NCBI RefSeq assembly: GCF_001426705.1
Contig: NZ_LMFC01000001.1
Location: forward strand, 1,703,355 to 1,767,354
Length of the DNA stretch: 64,000 nt
Direction: 5' to 3'
Source of the DNA: Cellulomonas sp. Root485
GTDB taxonomy: Bacteria > Actinomycetota > Actinomycetes > Actinomycetales > Cellulomonadaceae
A program made the position numbers and the translations under genes. Positions 50,727 through 58,762 of this stretch are shown here, in pieces. A model generated the notes under the pieces. The model worked only from the letters and a program-made list of their open reading frames with translations. It was not told the DNA's origin and made no database searches. How positions within the stretch are numbered: position 1 is the first letter of the stretch; each line of letters opens with the position of its first letter.

Positions 50727-51242
50727 GTGTCCCTGACGATCACCATCGACGACCCGACCGCGCCCGACGTGCTGGCACTGCTCGGCGAGCACCTTGCCGA
50801 CATGTACGCGACCTCCCCCGCCGAGTCCGTGCACGCCCTCGACCCGTCGGCGCTCGCGGCGCCCGGCATCACGTTCTGGACCGCCCGCGACGCCGGGGGC
50901 GCGCTGCTCGGGTGCGCGGCGCTCAAGGAGCTCGGACCGGCGGACGGCGAGCTCAAGTCGATGCGGACCACGAGCGCGGCACGCGGGCATGGGGTCGGCA
51001 CCGCCCTGCTCGCGCACGTGCTCGCCACCGCGGCGGCCCGCGGCCTCCGCACGGTGCACCTGGAGACGGGCACCCAGGACTACTTCGCCCCCGCCCGCCG
51101 CCTGTACGAGCGGGCCGGGTTCGTCGCGTGCCCGCCCTTCGGCGACTACGTCCTCGACCCGCACAGCGTCTTCTACCGGTTGTCGCTCATCGCGCCAGAC
51201 GTACCCGCCACCGGTCCCAGGGCGGCGCAACCCGCCAGTTGA
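50727..51242 (+). CDS. GNAT-family N-acetyltransferase
   Basis: A 171-residue acetyltransferase. The acetyl-CoA loop SAARGHGVGTALLAHVLATA is followed by LRTVHLETGTQDYFAPARRLYERAGF (in part) and YVLDPHSVFY; this C-terminal pattern is typical of YafP/PaiA-like enzymes. The GTG start lies in the divergent region opposite the sulfur operon. Its last 56 nt overlap the 3' end of the convergent glycosyltransferase gene. The substrate is unknown. Confidence 0.88.
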   Translation: MSLTITIDDPTAPDVLALLGEHLADMYATSPAESVHALDPSALAAPGITFWTARDAGGALLGCAALKELGPADGELKSMRTTSAARGHGVGTALLAHVLATAAARGLRTVHLETGTQDYFAPARRLYERAGFVACPPFGDYVLDPHSVFYRLSLIAPDVPATGPRAAQPAS

Positions 51243-51927
51243 GGCGCAGGGTCCGCCACGCCCGATCGAGCCGGCGCACCCGCTGGGAGTGCCCACGCAA
51301 CGACCGCGCGGACACCCCCACCCGCAGCAACGGGTCGAACCGGATCCGACGCCCGGGTCCGAGGGCGAACGCGAGGTCGAGGTCGTCGTGCACCTCCGCG
51401 TCGTCCCGGCTCACGAGGGTGCGGACCGCGAGCCACGCGTCCCGGCGCATCGCCATCGACGACCCCCACAGCGCGGTGTGGCCCAGGGCGAGGTGTGCCA
51501 GGACGTAGTAGGTGCCCAGGTAGGCGCCCGAGACCCCGGCCCGCAGGACCACCGGGAGGTCGAAGAACTGACCCGAGCCGGTCACGGCGTCGAGCCGCGG
51601 GTCTGCCTGCATCGAGGCGACGATGCGCTCCACCCACCGCGCGTCCGGTCGGGAGTCGGCGTCGAGCCGAGCGATCACGTCGCTGCGAGCGTTGTCGTAC
51701 CCGGTGGCTGCCGCGGCGGGGATGCCGATGCGTGCCTCTGGGACCACCCGCGCTCCCCACGCCGCAGCGACCGCCGCGGTGTCGTCCGTCGAGCCGTTGT
51801 CGACGACCAGCACCTCGGACGGTGCGACCGTCTGGTGACGGAGCCGCGCGAGGCACTCCGCGAGCGCGACCGCGTCGTCACGGGCAGGGATGACCACCGA
51901 GACGGTGAGCGGCTCGACGCCGTTCAC
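51187..51927 (-). CDS. Family 2 glycosyltransferase
   Basis: A GT-A fold glycosyltransferase of 246 residues. The nucleotide-sugar region VSVVIPARDDAVALAECL and LVVDNGSTDDT are followed by the DxD-like acid motif ARLDADSRPD (near 88) and the acceptor-side block DDAEVHDDLDLAFAL. It lacks membrane helices, although its operon partner is a membrane protein. The GTG start overlaps the previous stop (GTGA) and the gene end overlaps the convergent GNAT gene by 56 nt. Confidence 0.9.
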   Translation of the reverse strand: MNGVEPLTVSVVIPARDDAVALAECLARLRHQTVAPSEVLVVDNGSTDDTAAVAAAWGARVVPEARIGIPAAAATGYDNARSDVIARLDADSRPDARWVERIVASMQADPRLDAVTGSGQFFDLPVVLRAGVSGAYLGTYYVLAHLALGHTALWGSSMAMRRDAWLAVRTLVSRDDAEVHDDLDLAFALGPGRRIRFDPLLRVGVSARSLRGHSQRVRRLDRAWRTLRLNWRVAPPWDRWRVRLAR

Positions 51928-52463
51928 GCGCGCCGGCCCACGACGGCTGCAGCGACGACGCTGCCGGCGAGTCCCGCGGCGAGGTCACCCATCGTGTCCG
52001 GGTACCCCACCTGGATCCTCCGGTCGAGCCACGCGTTCCCGGCCCACTCCCCGAGCTCCCAGAGAACCGCCAGCACCGCACCGAGCCCGACCACGAGGAG
52101 GGCGAGCTCCGACCGCGGGCGGTCGCGTCCGACGACCCCCCAGAACTGCAGTGCCTCCACGCCCAGCACGGCGATCAGGCCCGTCGCGACCGCGTGCACG
52201 ACGACGTCCAGCCAGCTCACCGCCACGTACCAGTCGAGCTGGGCAGCCCAGGCGGCGAACAGGATCGTGCTGCAGTACGCGACGTCGAGCGCCGTCGAGG
52301 CGCTGATCACGCGGGGCACCATCGCCCCGCCCAGCACGAGCAGGAAGAGGGCTGTCGCGACGGGGCCGGACCACCAGGTGCCGACGACGACGCTGACGAG
52401 CGCGAGGACGCGGACGACGTCGCCCGGCACGAAGGCCGCTGTCTGCACGGACGCAGTTCTCAT
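51924..52463 (-). CDS. Small polytopic membrane protein (DUF2238/YjdF-like)
   Basis: A 179-residue membrane protein with about five helices. It carries a charged signature in the last third, LWELGEWAGNAWLDRRIQVG followed by YPDTMGDLAAGLAGS. Glu and Asp residues inside or beside helices (WELGEW, DTMGDL) resemble the YjdF/DUF2238 pattern. The function is unknown. It is coupled by 4-nt overlaps to the CDGSH gene upstream and the glycosyltransferase gene downstream. Confidence 0.82.
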   Translation of the reverse strand: MRTASVQTAAFVPGDVVRVLALVSVVVGTWWSGPVATALFLLVLGGAMVPRVISASTALDVAYCSTILFAAWAAQLDWYVAVSWLDVVVHAVATGLIAVLGVEALQFWGVVGRDRPRSELALLVVGLGAVLAVLWELGEWAGNAWLDRRIQVGYPDTMGDLAAGLAGSVVAAAVVGRRA

Positions 52464-52669
52464 GAGGGGGTGACGAATCCGATCGCCTTGTGGCTCCCGT
52501 CGCAGAACGGCGCGATGGCCGACGTGCCGCACCGGCACAGCGCGACGGTCCGTCGGCGCCGCTCGATGGGGTTGCCGTCGCTGTCGACCAGCTCCACGTC
52601 CCCGCGCACGAGGAGCGGGCCGTTCGGGCACGCCTCGATCGTCGCCGGCTGGGGCGCGTGGCCGGTCAT
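52460..52669 (-). CDS. CDGSH iron-sulfur domain protein
   Basis: A 69-residue protein with one CDGSH domain binding a redox-active [2Fe-2S] cluster through three Cys and one His: CRCGTSAIAPFCDGSHK near residues 45-61. The upstream half (ACPNGPLLVRGDVELVDSDG) is the usual beta-rich cap. Single-domain actinobacterial CDGSH proteins are often encoded next to heme-oxygenase-like diiron proteins, as here. It may act as an electron donor to its neighbour (inference). It overlaps both neighbours by 4 nt. Confidence 0.93.
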   Translation of the reverse strand: MTGHAPQPATIEACPNGPLLVRGDVELVDSDGNPIERRRRTVALCRCGTSAIAPFCDGSHKAIGFVTPS

Positions 52670-53682
52670 GCCGCACGCAGCGAGGACGTGCCGGCCGACC
52701 AGGCGTCCAGCAGGTGCCGGCCGACGAGCTCGTCGAGGTACAGGCAGGCCGCGGCGCCGAAGAGGATGTCGCCGACGAGCTCGGGCTCCTGCTCCGCGAG
52801 CCGTCCGGCCAGGTCCCGACCCGCGATCTGCTCGTGCACGGCATCGGCCTCCACGTGCTCGTCGAAGTAGTCGGTGGTCCCCGCGTCGTGCCCGAGCCGC
52901 CGGAACCCGTCCCCGTACAGCCGGTTCGGCAGCGACGACGTCATCTCGAAGGCCGCGAGGTGGCCCGCGATCGCTCCCCGCCACCGGCGGTGCAGCCCGA
53001 ACAGCGACATGAGGTTGAGCGCGGCGATCGTGACGGCCGGCAGCCGGTCCACGTAGTACCCGTACTCGTCGACGAGCCCTGCCCCGCGCATCGTGCGGGC
53101 GAACAGCGCGCTGTGCATGCGGTCCGGCCGGCCACCGCCGTACTCGTCGGCCTGCACCTCGACCAGCGCCGCCTTGGGCGCCCCGGACAGCCGCGGGACC
53201 GCCCACGTATGGGGGTCGGCCTCCATGAGGGTGTAGAGCGACCGGTGGATGAGGAACTCCTCCGCCTGCGTCGCGTCCGCCGACCTGCTGACGTAGCGGG
53301 CGACACTCGGTCCCGGTGCGGGCGCGGTCATCGCGAAGAGCGCTGCCGCGACGGCTTCACGCTCGGCGGCCGTCGCTGTCGGGGCGGGTACCTGGTGGCG
53401 GAGCGCCGCCTCGAACGCGTTCTCCAGCACGCGCCGCAGCCGGAGCAGGTCGGGATCCCACTCCCACGCGTCGTCCACGCCCTCGAACCCGCGGTAGTGC
53501 AGCGCGTAGAGCGTCCAGAGCGTCAGCTGGACGTCGTCGTCCGTCACCGGGTCGGCGACCGTCGCGGCGTCGCGCCACCGGCTGAGCACCGCGTCGTCGA
53601 CGTCGTCCGTGTCGCGCGGCGGATGCACGAGCAGGTCGGTCAGGGACGCCCCGAGGGGTCCCCGTGGTGCGGGAAGCTTCAT
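52666..53682 (-). CDS. Iron-containing redox enzyme family (heme-oxygenase-like diiron oxidase fold)
   Basis: A 338-residue mostly helical protein. Paired acid/His motifs, EVQADEYGGG and, about 100 residues later, DEHVEADAVHEQ, match the ligand pattern of heme-oxygenase-like diiron oxidases/oxygenases (HDOs). Substrates in the family include fatty acids and amino-acid-derived compounds; none can be assigned here. ATG 53682 is preferred over the ORF start nine codons upstream. It is first in a four-gene operon with a CDGSH protein, a membrane protein and a glycosyltransferase. Confidence 0.85.
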   Translation of the reverse strand: MKLPAPRGPLGASLTDLLVHPPRDTDDVDDAVLSRWRDAATVADPVTDDDVQLTLWTLYALHYRGFEGVDDAWEWDPDLLRLRRVLENAFEAALRHQVPAPTATAAEREAVAAALFAMTAPAPGPSVARYVSRSADATQAEEFLIHRSLYTLMEADPHTWAVPRLSGAPKAALVEVQADEYGGGRPDRMHSALFARTMRGAGLVDEYGYYVDRLPAVTIAALNLMSLFGLHRRWRGAIAGHLAAFEMTSSLPNRLYGDGFRRLGHDAGTTDYFDEHVEADAVHEQIAGRDLAGRLAEQEPELVGDILFGAAACLYLDELVGRHLLDAWSAGTSSLRAA

Positions 53683-53779
53683 CGTCGAGATCCGTCCTGG
53701 TGCGTGCACCCGCCCGGTTCTGGAGCAAGCCTCGGCACCACGTTCGCACGGCCCGCCTGATGCGCAACCGGAGGTCGGG

Positions 53780-54280
53780 TCAGGTGCGGGTCAGGCGGTG
53801 CACCGTGACGTCGTCCAGCCGTCCATCGGCCACGGTCGCCGTCATGTAGGTCGCGAAGGGCTGGCGGCGTCGGTCCGTGGGCGAACCCGGGTTGAGCAGC
53901 CGCAGCCCGTGCGGCGTGACCGTGTCCCACGGGATGTGGCTGTGCCCGAACACGAGCACGTCCAGGTCGGGGTGCTCGGCGTCGCACCTGCGCTCCCGGC
54001 CGGTGGCGGGTCCCGTCTCGTGCACGACGCCCAGCCGCAGACCGTCCAGCTCGACCCGGTCCACCAGGGGCAGGCGTGCGCGCAGACGCGGTCCGTCGTT
54101 GTTGCCGTAGCACGCGACGAGGCGGCGGGACCGCTCGGCCAGCACGTCGAGAAGGGCCTCCGAGACCCAGTCGCCCGCGTGGACGACGACCTCCGCGGCG
54201 TCGACCGCCGCCCACACCTCCGCAGGTAGGTCGCGGGCGCGGCGCGGGAGGTGCGTGTCCGCCAGCAGGACGAGTCGCAC
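53780..54280 (-). CDS. YfcE/MJ0936-type metallophosphoesterase
   Basis: A 166-residue calcineurin-like phosphoesterase with all metal motifs: ADTHLP, GDWVSE, YGNNDG, FGHSH and LNPGSPT. Such proteins hydrolyse phosphodiesters, e.g. 2',3'-cyclic nucleotides, in vitro. GTG 54280 is chosen because GAGGAGG lies 5 nt upstream. It is divergent from the ssu-like operon and shares its upstream region. Confidence 0.92.
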   Translation of the reverse strand: MRLVLLADTHLPRRARDLPAEVWAAVDAAEVVVHAGDWVSEALLDVLAERSRRLVACYGNNDGPRLRARLPLVDRVELDGLRLGVVHETGPATGRERRCDAEHPDLDVLVFGHSHIPWDTVTPHGLRLLNPGSPTDRRRQPFATYMTATVADGRLDDVTVHRLTRT

Positions 54281-54339
54281 GGGTCCTCCTCGTGGTCGGT
54301 GCATCCGACCGTAGGCGCCGCGCAGTGCGTGGGCACGTC

Positions 54340-54364
54340 GGGTTTAGTCTCGTATTCCGACCTG
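54340..54364 (+). promoter_or_regulatory. Candidate regulatory stretch upstream of the ssu-like operon
   Basis: An A/T-rich patch contains GGGTTTAGTC at 54340-54349, whose reverse complement occurs at 32288-32297 in front of the flavin reductase operon. TTCCGACCTG at 54355-54364 is close to TTCCCGACCTG on the minus strand at the 15-gene operon promoter. A weak promoter (TGGGCA, 17 nt, TATTCC ending at 54358) can be drawn here. Confidence 0.3.
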
Positions 54365-54424
54365 CGTTGTCCACATTTAGAGACGGTCCTGTCGCAGACG
54401 CTCTCCGACGGCCATCCTCATCTC

Positions 54425-54505
54425 ATGCAGACCCGCCGCGCCGCCTCGACGTGTTGTCACGTCCTCACGGCTTCCGCGCGCCCCTGCTGTCCGCGGAACG
54501 TCTGA
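54425..54505 (+). CDS. Cys-rich leader peptide 3, upstream of the ssuABC-type operon
   Basis: A 26-codon ORF encoding MQTRRAASTCCHVLTASAR then PCCPRNV and a stop. It has two Cys-Cys pairs, TGT-TGT at codons 10-11 and TGC-TGT at 21-22. There is no Shine-Dalgarno sequence; CATCCT 6 nt before the ATG could be a -10 hexamer for leaderless synthesis, as reported for mycobacterial polycysteine leaders. It lies 225 nt upstream of the binding-protein gene. The repeated Cys pairs and position argue for a cysteine-responsive attenuator. Confidence 0.72.
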   Translation: MQTRRAASTCCHVLTASARPCCPRNV

Positions 54506-54730
54506 ACGCGGCACTGTCCCCCGGCCGCGCGTCCGACGCCCGGCCCTCGTCGATCCCCACGACGACTCGGTGCGACGCGCGTGCCCTCCACCCCCGTCCC
54601 CCGCGGAGGACTCACCCTCATGGCGCCCAGCCGGCCCCACGTTGCTCAGCCCGCGCGCACCGAGCCTGCGCGGCGATGTCGTCCCTGACGACCGCCCGCC
54701 CACTCGACCCGCGACCCCCAAGGACCTGAC
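54506..54730 (+). other. Spacer between leader peptide 3 and the ssu-like operon
   Basis: A 225-nt leader segment. Inverted repeats include TCGTCG-N7-CGACGA (54547-54565) and CCGCGC-N11-GCGCGG (54651-54673). They are possible attenuator stems, but none is followed by a T-run. A 22-codon ORF at 54620-54688 has a GGAGG site but only one Cys codon and is not called as a gene. Confidence 0.4.
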
Positions 54731-55843
54731 ATGACCGCCCGTCCCGCCCGTCTGACCGCCGCCCTCGTCGCCGCCGGCCTCCTCGCCTCCCTCGCCGCGT
54801 GCTCCTCATCCGCGGCCGAGGAGCCGGCTGCCGACTCCAGCGCCGACGCGTCGGCCGCACCGGCCGAGCTCGCGGAGGCCCCGGAGCTCCGTCTCGGCTA
54901 CTTCGCCAACCTGACGCACGCCGTCGCCCTCGTCGGTGTCGACGACGGCACCTACCAGGAGGCGCTGGGCGACACCACGCTCACCACCTCGATCTTCAAC
55001 GCGGGCCCGGCCGCGGTCGAGGCGCTCTTCGGCGGCGCGATCGACGCGACGTTCATCGGCCCCAACCCGGCCATCAACGCGTTCGCGCAGTCGAACGGCG
55101 AGGCGGTCCGCATCGTCTCCGGTGCGACCTCCGGTGGTGCGCAGCTGGTCGTCCGCGAGGGCATCGACTCCCCCGAGGACCTCGTCGGCACCACGCTGGC
55201 GACCCCGCAGCTGGGCAACACGCAGGACGTCGCGCTGCGCGCCTGGCTCGCGGACGAAGGGCTGGAGACGTCGCTCACCGGCGGCGCCAGTGACGTGACC
55301 ATCACGCCGCAGGAGAACTCCCAGACCCTCGACCTGTTCAAGGCCGGACAGCTGGACGGTGCGTGGCTGCCGGAGCCGTGGGCGTCGCGGCTCGTGGTCG
55401 ACGCGGGCGCGCACGTGCTGCTCGACGAGAAGGAGCTGTGGCCCGACGGGGACTTCGTCACCACGCACCTGATCGTGGCCACGGAGTACCTGTCCAAGTA
55501 CCCCGGCACGGTCAAGAAGCTGCTCGAGGCCGAGTACGCGACGTCCGAGTGGATCGCGGCGAACCCCGACGAGGCCAAGACCCTGTCGAACACCGTGATC
55601 GAGAAGCTCAGCGGCAAGCCGCTGTCCGCCGAGGTGCTGGACCGGGCGTGGGGCAACCTGCGGATCACGCTCGACCCGATCGCGTCCAGCCTCCAGACGT
55701 CCGCCGACCACGCCGTGGCCGCCGGGACCTCCAAGGAGACCGACCTGCAGGGCATCTACGACCTGACCCTGCTCAACGAGGTGCTCGCCGAGAACGACCA
55801 GGAGCCGGTCTCCGACGGCGGCCTCGGGGCGTCGGGCAAGTGA
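54731..55843 (+). CDS. ssuA: Sulfonate/nitrate-type ABC transporter substrate-binding lipoprotein
   Basis: A 370-residue lipoprotein with lipobox LASLAAC (Cys24). The mature domain starts LRLGYFANLTHAVALVG and has the SsuA/NrtA pattern FIGPNPAINAFAQSNG, LVGTTLATPQLGNTQDVALR and GQLDGAWLPEPWASRLV. The family binds aliphatic sulfonates, taurine, nitrate or thiamine precursors. The Cys leader upstream favours a sulfonate or sulfate ester. AAGGA precedes the ATG, and the ATPase start overlaps its stop. Confidence 0.88.
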   Translation: MTARPARLTAALVAAGLLASLAACSSSAAEEPAADSSADASAAPAELAEAPELRLGYFANLTHAVALVGVDDGTYQEALGDTTLTTSIFNAGPAAVEALFGGAIDATFIGPNPAINAFAQSNGEAVRIVSGATSGGAQLVVREGIDSPEDLVGTTLATPQLGNTQDVALRAWLADEGLETSLTGGASDVTITPQENSQTLDLFKAGQLDGAWLPEPWASRLVVDAGAHVLLDEKELWPDGDFVTTHLIVATEYLSKYPGTVKKLLEAEYATSEWIAANPDEAKTLSNTVIEKLSGKPLSAEVLDRAWGNLRITLDPIASSLQTSADHAVAAGTSKETDLQGIYDLTLLNEVLAENDQEPVSDGGLGASGK

Positions 55844-56631
55844 CCACCACCGTGACGGCGGTCGGCGGCCAGGGCTCCACGGCCCCGGCCGCCGTCGCGG
55901 CGCGCCTGACCGGGGTGACGCACCACTTCGGTGAGGCCTCGCGACCCCCGGTGCTCGACCGCATCGACCTGACCGTGGCGCCCGGCGAGTTCGTCTGCCT
56001 GCTCGGGGCGTCGGGCTGCGGCAAGTCGACGCTGCTGTCCCTGGTCGCGGGGCTGGACAAGCCCGTCGCCGGCACCGTCGAGGTGCCGGGCGGCCGGCCG
56101 GCGCTCATGTTCCAGGAGCCCGCGCTGTACCCGTGGCTCACGGCTGCGGGGAACGTCGAGCTCGCGCTGCGGCTGCGGGGGGTCGCCCGCGCGGAGCGGC
56201 GCGACGAGGCCCAGCGCCTGCTCGCGCTCGTCCGGCTGGAGGGTGCCGGACCCAAGCGGGTCCACGAGCTGTCGGGCGGTATGCGGCAGCGCGTCGCCCT
56301 GGCCCGGGCGCTGGCCCAGGAGGGTGACCTCCTGCTCATGGACGAGCCGTTCGCGGCTCTCGACGCCATCACGCGTGACGTCCTGCACGAGGAGCTCACG
56401 CGCATCTGGACGGAGACCGGCCGCGCCGTCATCTTCGTCACGCACAACGTCCGCGAGGCGGTGCGGCTCGGGCAGCGCGTCGTCCTGCTGTCGTCGCGGC
56501 CCGGACGCGTCGCCCGCGAGTGGGCGGTGGACATCCCCCAGCCACGCCGCATCGAAGACCCCGCGGTGTCCCGGCTCAGCGCCGAGATCACCGAGGACCT
56601 GCGACAGGAGATCGCCCGCCATGGCCACTGA
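55840..56631 (+). CDS. ssuB: SsuB-type ABC transporter ATP-binding protein
   Basis: A 263-residue ATPase: Walker A GASGCGKST, signature LSGGMRQR, Walker B LLLMDEP, switch FVTHNVREAV. The sequence MFQEPALYPWLTAAGNVELAL is typical of the nitrate/sulfonate/taurine subfamily. The GTG start overlaps ssuA (GTGA), and the permease start lies inside its last codons (11-nt overlap). Confidence 0.92.
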   Translation: MTTTVTAVGGQGSTAPAAVAARLTGVTHHFGEASRPPVLDRIDLTVAPGEFVCLLGASGCGKSTLLSLVAGLDKPVAGTVEVPGGRPALMFQEPALYPWLTAAGNVELALRLRGVARAERRDEAQRLLALVRLEGAGPKRVHELSGGMRQRVALARALAQEGDLLLMDEPFAALDAITRDVLHEELTRIWTETGRAVIFVTHNVREAVRLGQRVVLLSSRPGRVAREWAVDIPQPRRIEDPAVSRLSAEITEDLRQEIARHGH

Positions 56632-57520
56632 CACGACAGCGCCACCCACGCGCAGGACCACGGACGACGACCTCGCCGCGGGGCTGGACGCGCTCGAGAC
56701 ACCGGTCGCCGCACCCCGCGGCTCCGCCTGGCAGTCGGCGTGGCGGGCGGTCTGGCCCGTGCTCGCCGCTCTCGGCGCCCTGCTCGTCGTGTGGCAGGTC
56801 GCCTACCTGCTCGAGCTCAAGCCGCCGTACGCGCTGCCCAGCCCGGCGGACACGTGGCAGACCCTCCTCGGGACCATCCAGGACGGCTCGGCGTGGCGCG
56901 CGGTCTCCCTCAGCGTGCAGCGCGCGGCGGTCGGCTTCTCGATGTCGGTCGTCGTCGGCGTCGCGATCGGGATCGCGCTCGCCGCCTCCCCTCTGCTGCG
57001 CCGCGCGTTCGGCCCCATCATCACCGGCCTGCAGTCGCTGCCGTCGGTCGCCTGGGTGCCGGCCGCGATCATCTGGTTCCAGCTCACCGACGCCACGATG
57101 TACGCGGTCATCCTGCTCGGCGCGGTGCCGTCGATCGTCAACGGGCTGCTCGCCGGGACCGACCAGGTGCCGCCGCTGTACCTGCGCGTCGGCCAGGTGC
57201 TCGGTGCCACGGGGTGGACGCGGATCCGGTTCGTGCTGCTGCCCGCCGCGCTGCCCGGGTTCCTCGGCGGGCTCAAGCAGGGCTGGGCGTTCGCGTGGCG
57301 CTCGCTCATGGCCGCCGAGCTCATCGTCCAGACGGGGCTCGGCACCGGGCTGGGCCAGATCCTCGACCTCGGGCGGGTCACCAGCGACATGTCGCTGGTC
57401 ATCGCGTCGATCGGTCTCATCTTCCTGGTGGGCATCGTCATCGAGCTCGTCGTCTTCGCGCCGCTGGAGCGTCACGTCCTGCACTCCCGCGGGCTCACCG
57501 GGCAGGCGTCGACCCGGTAG
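56621..57520 (+). CDS. ssuC: SsuC-type ABC transporter permease
   Basis: A 299-residue permease with an N-terminal hydrophilic tail, six predicted helices and the subfamily markers LPSPADTWQTLLG, LQSLPSVAWVPAAIIWF and the EAA-type loop GQVLGATGWTRIRFVLLPAALPGF (in part). It completes the importer. No monooxygenase follows; SsuD-like and reductase genes are 19-25 kb away. Confidence 0.92.
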   Translation: MATDTTAPPTRRTTDDDLAAGLDALETPVAAPRGSAWQSAWRAVWPVLAALGALLVVWQVAYLLELKPPYALPSPADTWQTLLGTIQDGSAWRAVSLSVQRAAVGFSMSVVVGVAIGIALAASPLLRRAFGPIITGLQSLPSVAWVPAAIIWFQLTDATMYAVILLGAVPSIVNGLLAGTDQVPPLYLRVGQVLGATGWTRIRFVLLPAALPGFLGGLKQGWAFAWRSLMAAELIVQTGLGTGLGQILDLGRVTSDMSLVIASIGLIFLVGIVIELVVFAPLERHVLHSRGLTGQASTR

Positions 57521-57594
57521 CCGCCGAACGGAGCCATGACGAGCGTGCGAGGGCAACGACTCCTGCGTCCTGCGCCCCCGCTGAGCGGCGCGAG

Positions 57595-58728
57595 TCAGCC
57601 GTCCGCGCGGCTCGGGAAGCACACGTCGCACCAGTGGTACCCGGCCGGTCGCGCGCCGACGGGCCACCGGTTGCGCGCCGCGATCCTCGACACCCACACG
57701 CACGGGTGGTCCAGGGAGTGCGTCTCGTGGGTGCGGCGGTTGGCGAGCAGCCGCTCGCTGTCGGACGACACCGTCACCCCGCACTGCGGCTGACCGCCCA
57801 GGCGGTGGAAGCCCCCGAGGAACCCGCCGGCGAAGAACTCCTGCTCGGGGGTGAGGTCCAGCTCGGGCGGCACCAGCGACGAGGGCACCTCGACCGCGAG
57901 GTTGGTGGCCAGCTCGGGCGGCAGGTACCGGGCGAAGAACATCGTCACCAGGTCCGCGGTCGCACCGGCGATCTCCGTGCACACGCCCGCTCCCGGCCGG
58001 CACGGGACGTCGATCTGCTCGCTCAGGTAGTCCCAGTGCTCGCCCTCGTCGAACACCACCCGGTGCCGCGGCCGGTGCATCCCCTGCCACTGCGCCTCGG
58101 TCAGCTGGCTGAACAGGTCGAAGCCCAGGCCCCAGACCAGCAGGGTCGGCAGGTCCAGGAGCGGTAACGGGAAGGGTGACCCGCCGAACCAGTCCTGCCA
58201 TCCGCCGCTCAGCCCTGCGTACGCGCCGATCTCGCGCCCGAGCGCGAACCGGGCGCCCAGCATCGCGCCGAAGCTGTGCCCGACGACCCCCGTCGCCGGG
58301 GGCGGGAGCAGCACGTCCCGGTGCTCCCACCCGGTGCGCACCCAGTCGAGCACCGCGTCCAGCGTGGCCTCGTCGGGGTGCTCGGGCACCGACGGGTTCT
58401 GCCCGCCCTCGTTGCCGGCCAGGCGCGGGACGACCACCACGTAGCCGCTGCGCGCGAGCATGGCCGGGATGAGGAACCAGCGCCGGTAGTGGTCGGTGTC
58501 CTGGGCGCAGTGGCCGTGCGCGAAGAGCACCACCGGGTACCGCCCGCACCCCTCGAGCAGCGGCGCGGACTCGACGGCGCCGTCCAGGCTCGGGAAGAAG
58601 ATCCGCAGGTCGACGGGTGCACCGTCGGCCGGCCCGAGCGAGCGGACGCCCCAGAAGACGGGCGCGAGCGCCTGCGGCTGCCACCCGATCGGGCAGCTGG
58701 CGGGCGGTGGGACCGGGCTGTCGACCAC
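57595..58728 (-). CDS. Alpha/beta hydrolase (PAF-acetylhydrolase/cutinase-like)
   Basis: A 377-residue alpha/beta hydrolase. The oxyanion strand YPVVLFAHGHCAQDTDHYRR and the nucleophile elbow VGHSFGAMLGARFA are followed by candidate triad acid/His positions near FDEGEHWDY. The C-terminal part contains a Cys/His-rich segment (YHWCDVCFP) and an additional domain of unknown role. GTG 58728 is taken because the frame further upstream would overlap the divergent AIM24 gene and promoter. The substrate is unknown. Confidence 0.82.
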   Translation of the reverse strand: MVDSPVPPPASCPIGWQPQALAPVFWGVRSLGPADGAPVDLRIFFPSLDGAVESAPLLEGCGRYPVVLFAHGHCAQDTDHYRRWFLIPAMLARSGYVVVVPRLAGNEGGQNPSVPEHPDEATLDAVLDWVRTGWEHRDVLLPPPATGVVGHSFGAMLGARFALGREIGAYAGLSGGWQDWFGGSPFPLPLLDLPTLLVWGLGFDLFSQLTEAQWQGMHRPRHRVVFDEGEHWDYLSEQIDVPCRPGAGVCTEIAGATADLVTMFFARYLPPELATNLAVEVPSSLVPPELDLTPEQEFFAGGFLGGFHRLGGQPQCGVTVSSDSERLLANRRTHETHSLDHPCVWVSRIAARNRWPVGARPAGYHWCDVCFPSRADG

Positions 58729-58750
58729 CCGACCAGTGTGGCCCGGCCGA

Positions 58751-58756
58751 TAGCAT
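58751..58756 (+). promoter_or_regulatory. -10-like hexamer for the AIM24 gene
   Basis: TAGCAT lies 6 nt before the ATG at 58763 with no ribosome site, in keeping with a leaderless transcript. Confidence 0.45.
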
Positions 58757-58762
58757 GCGTCG

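Noticed and set aside
54620..54688. 22-codon ORF with a GGAGG site between leader 3 and ssuA
   Set aside because: Only one Cys codon, no resemblance to the other leaders and a biased Pro/Arg/Ala composition; not enough to call a gene.
32390..57520. Sulfur island as a recent mobile insertion
   Set aside because: Base composition and codon use look like those of the neighbours, and there are no flanking repeats, tRNA gene or integrase; vertical inheritance is as likely.
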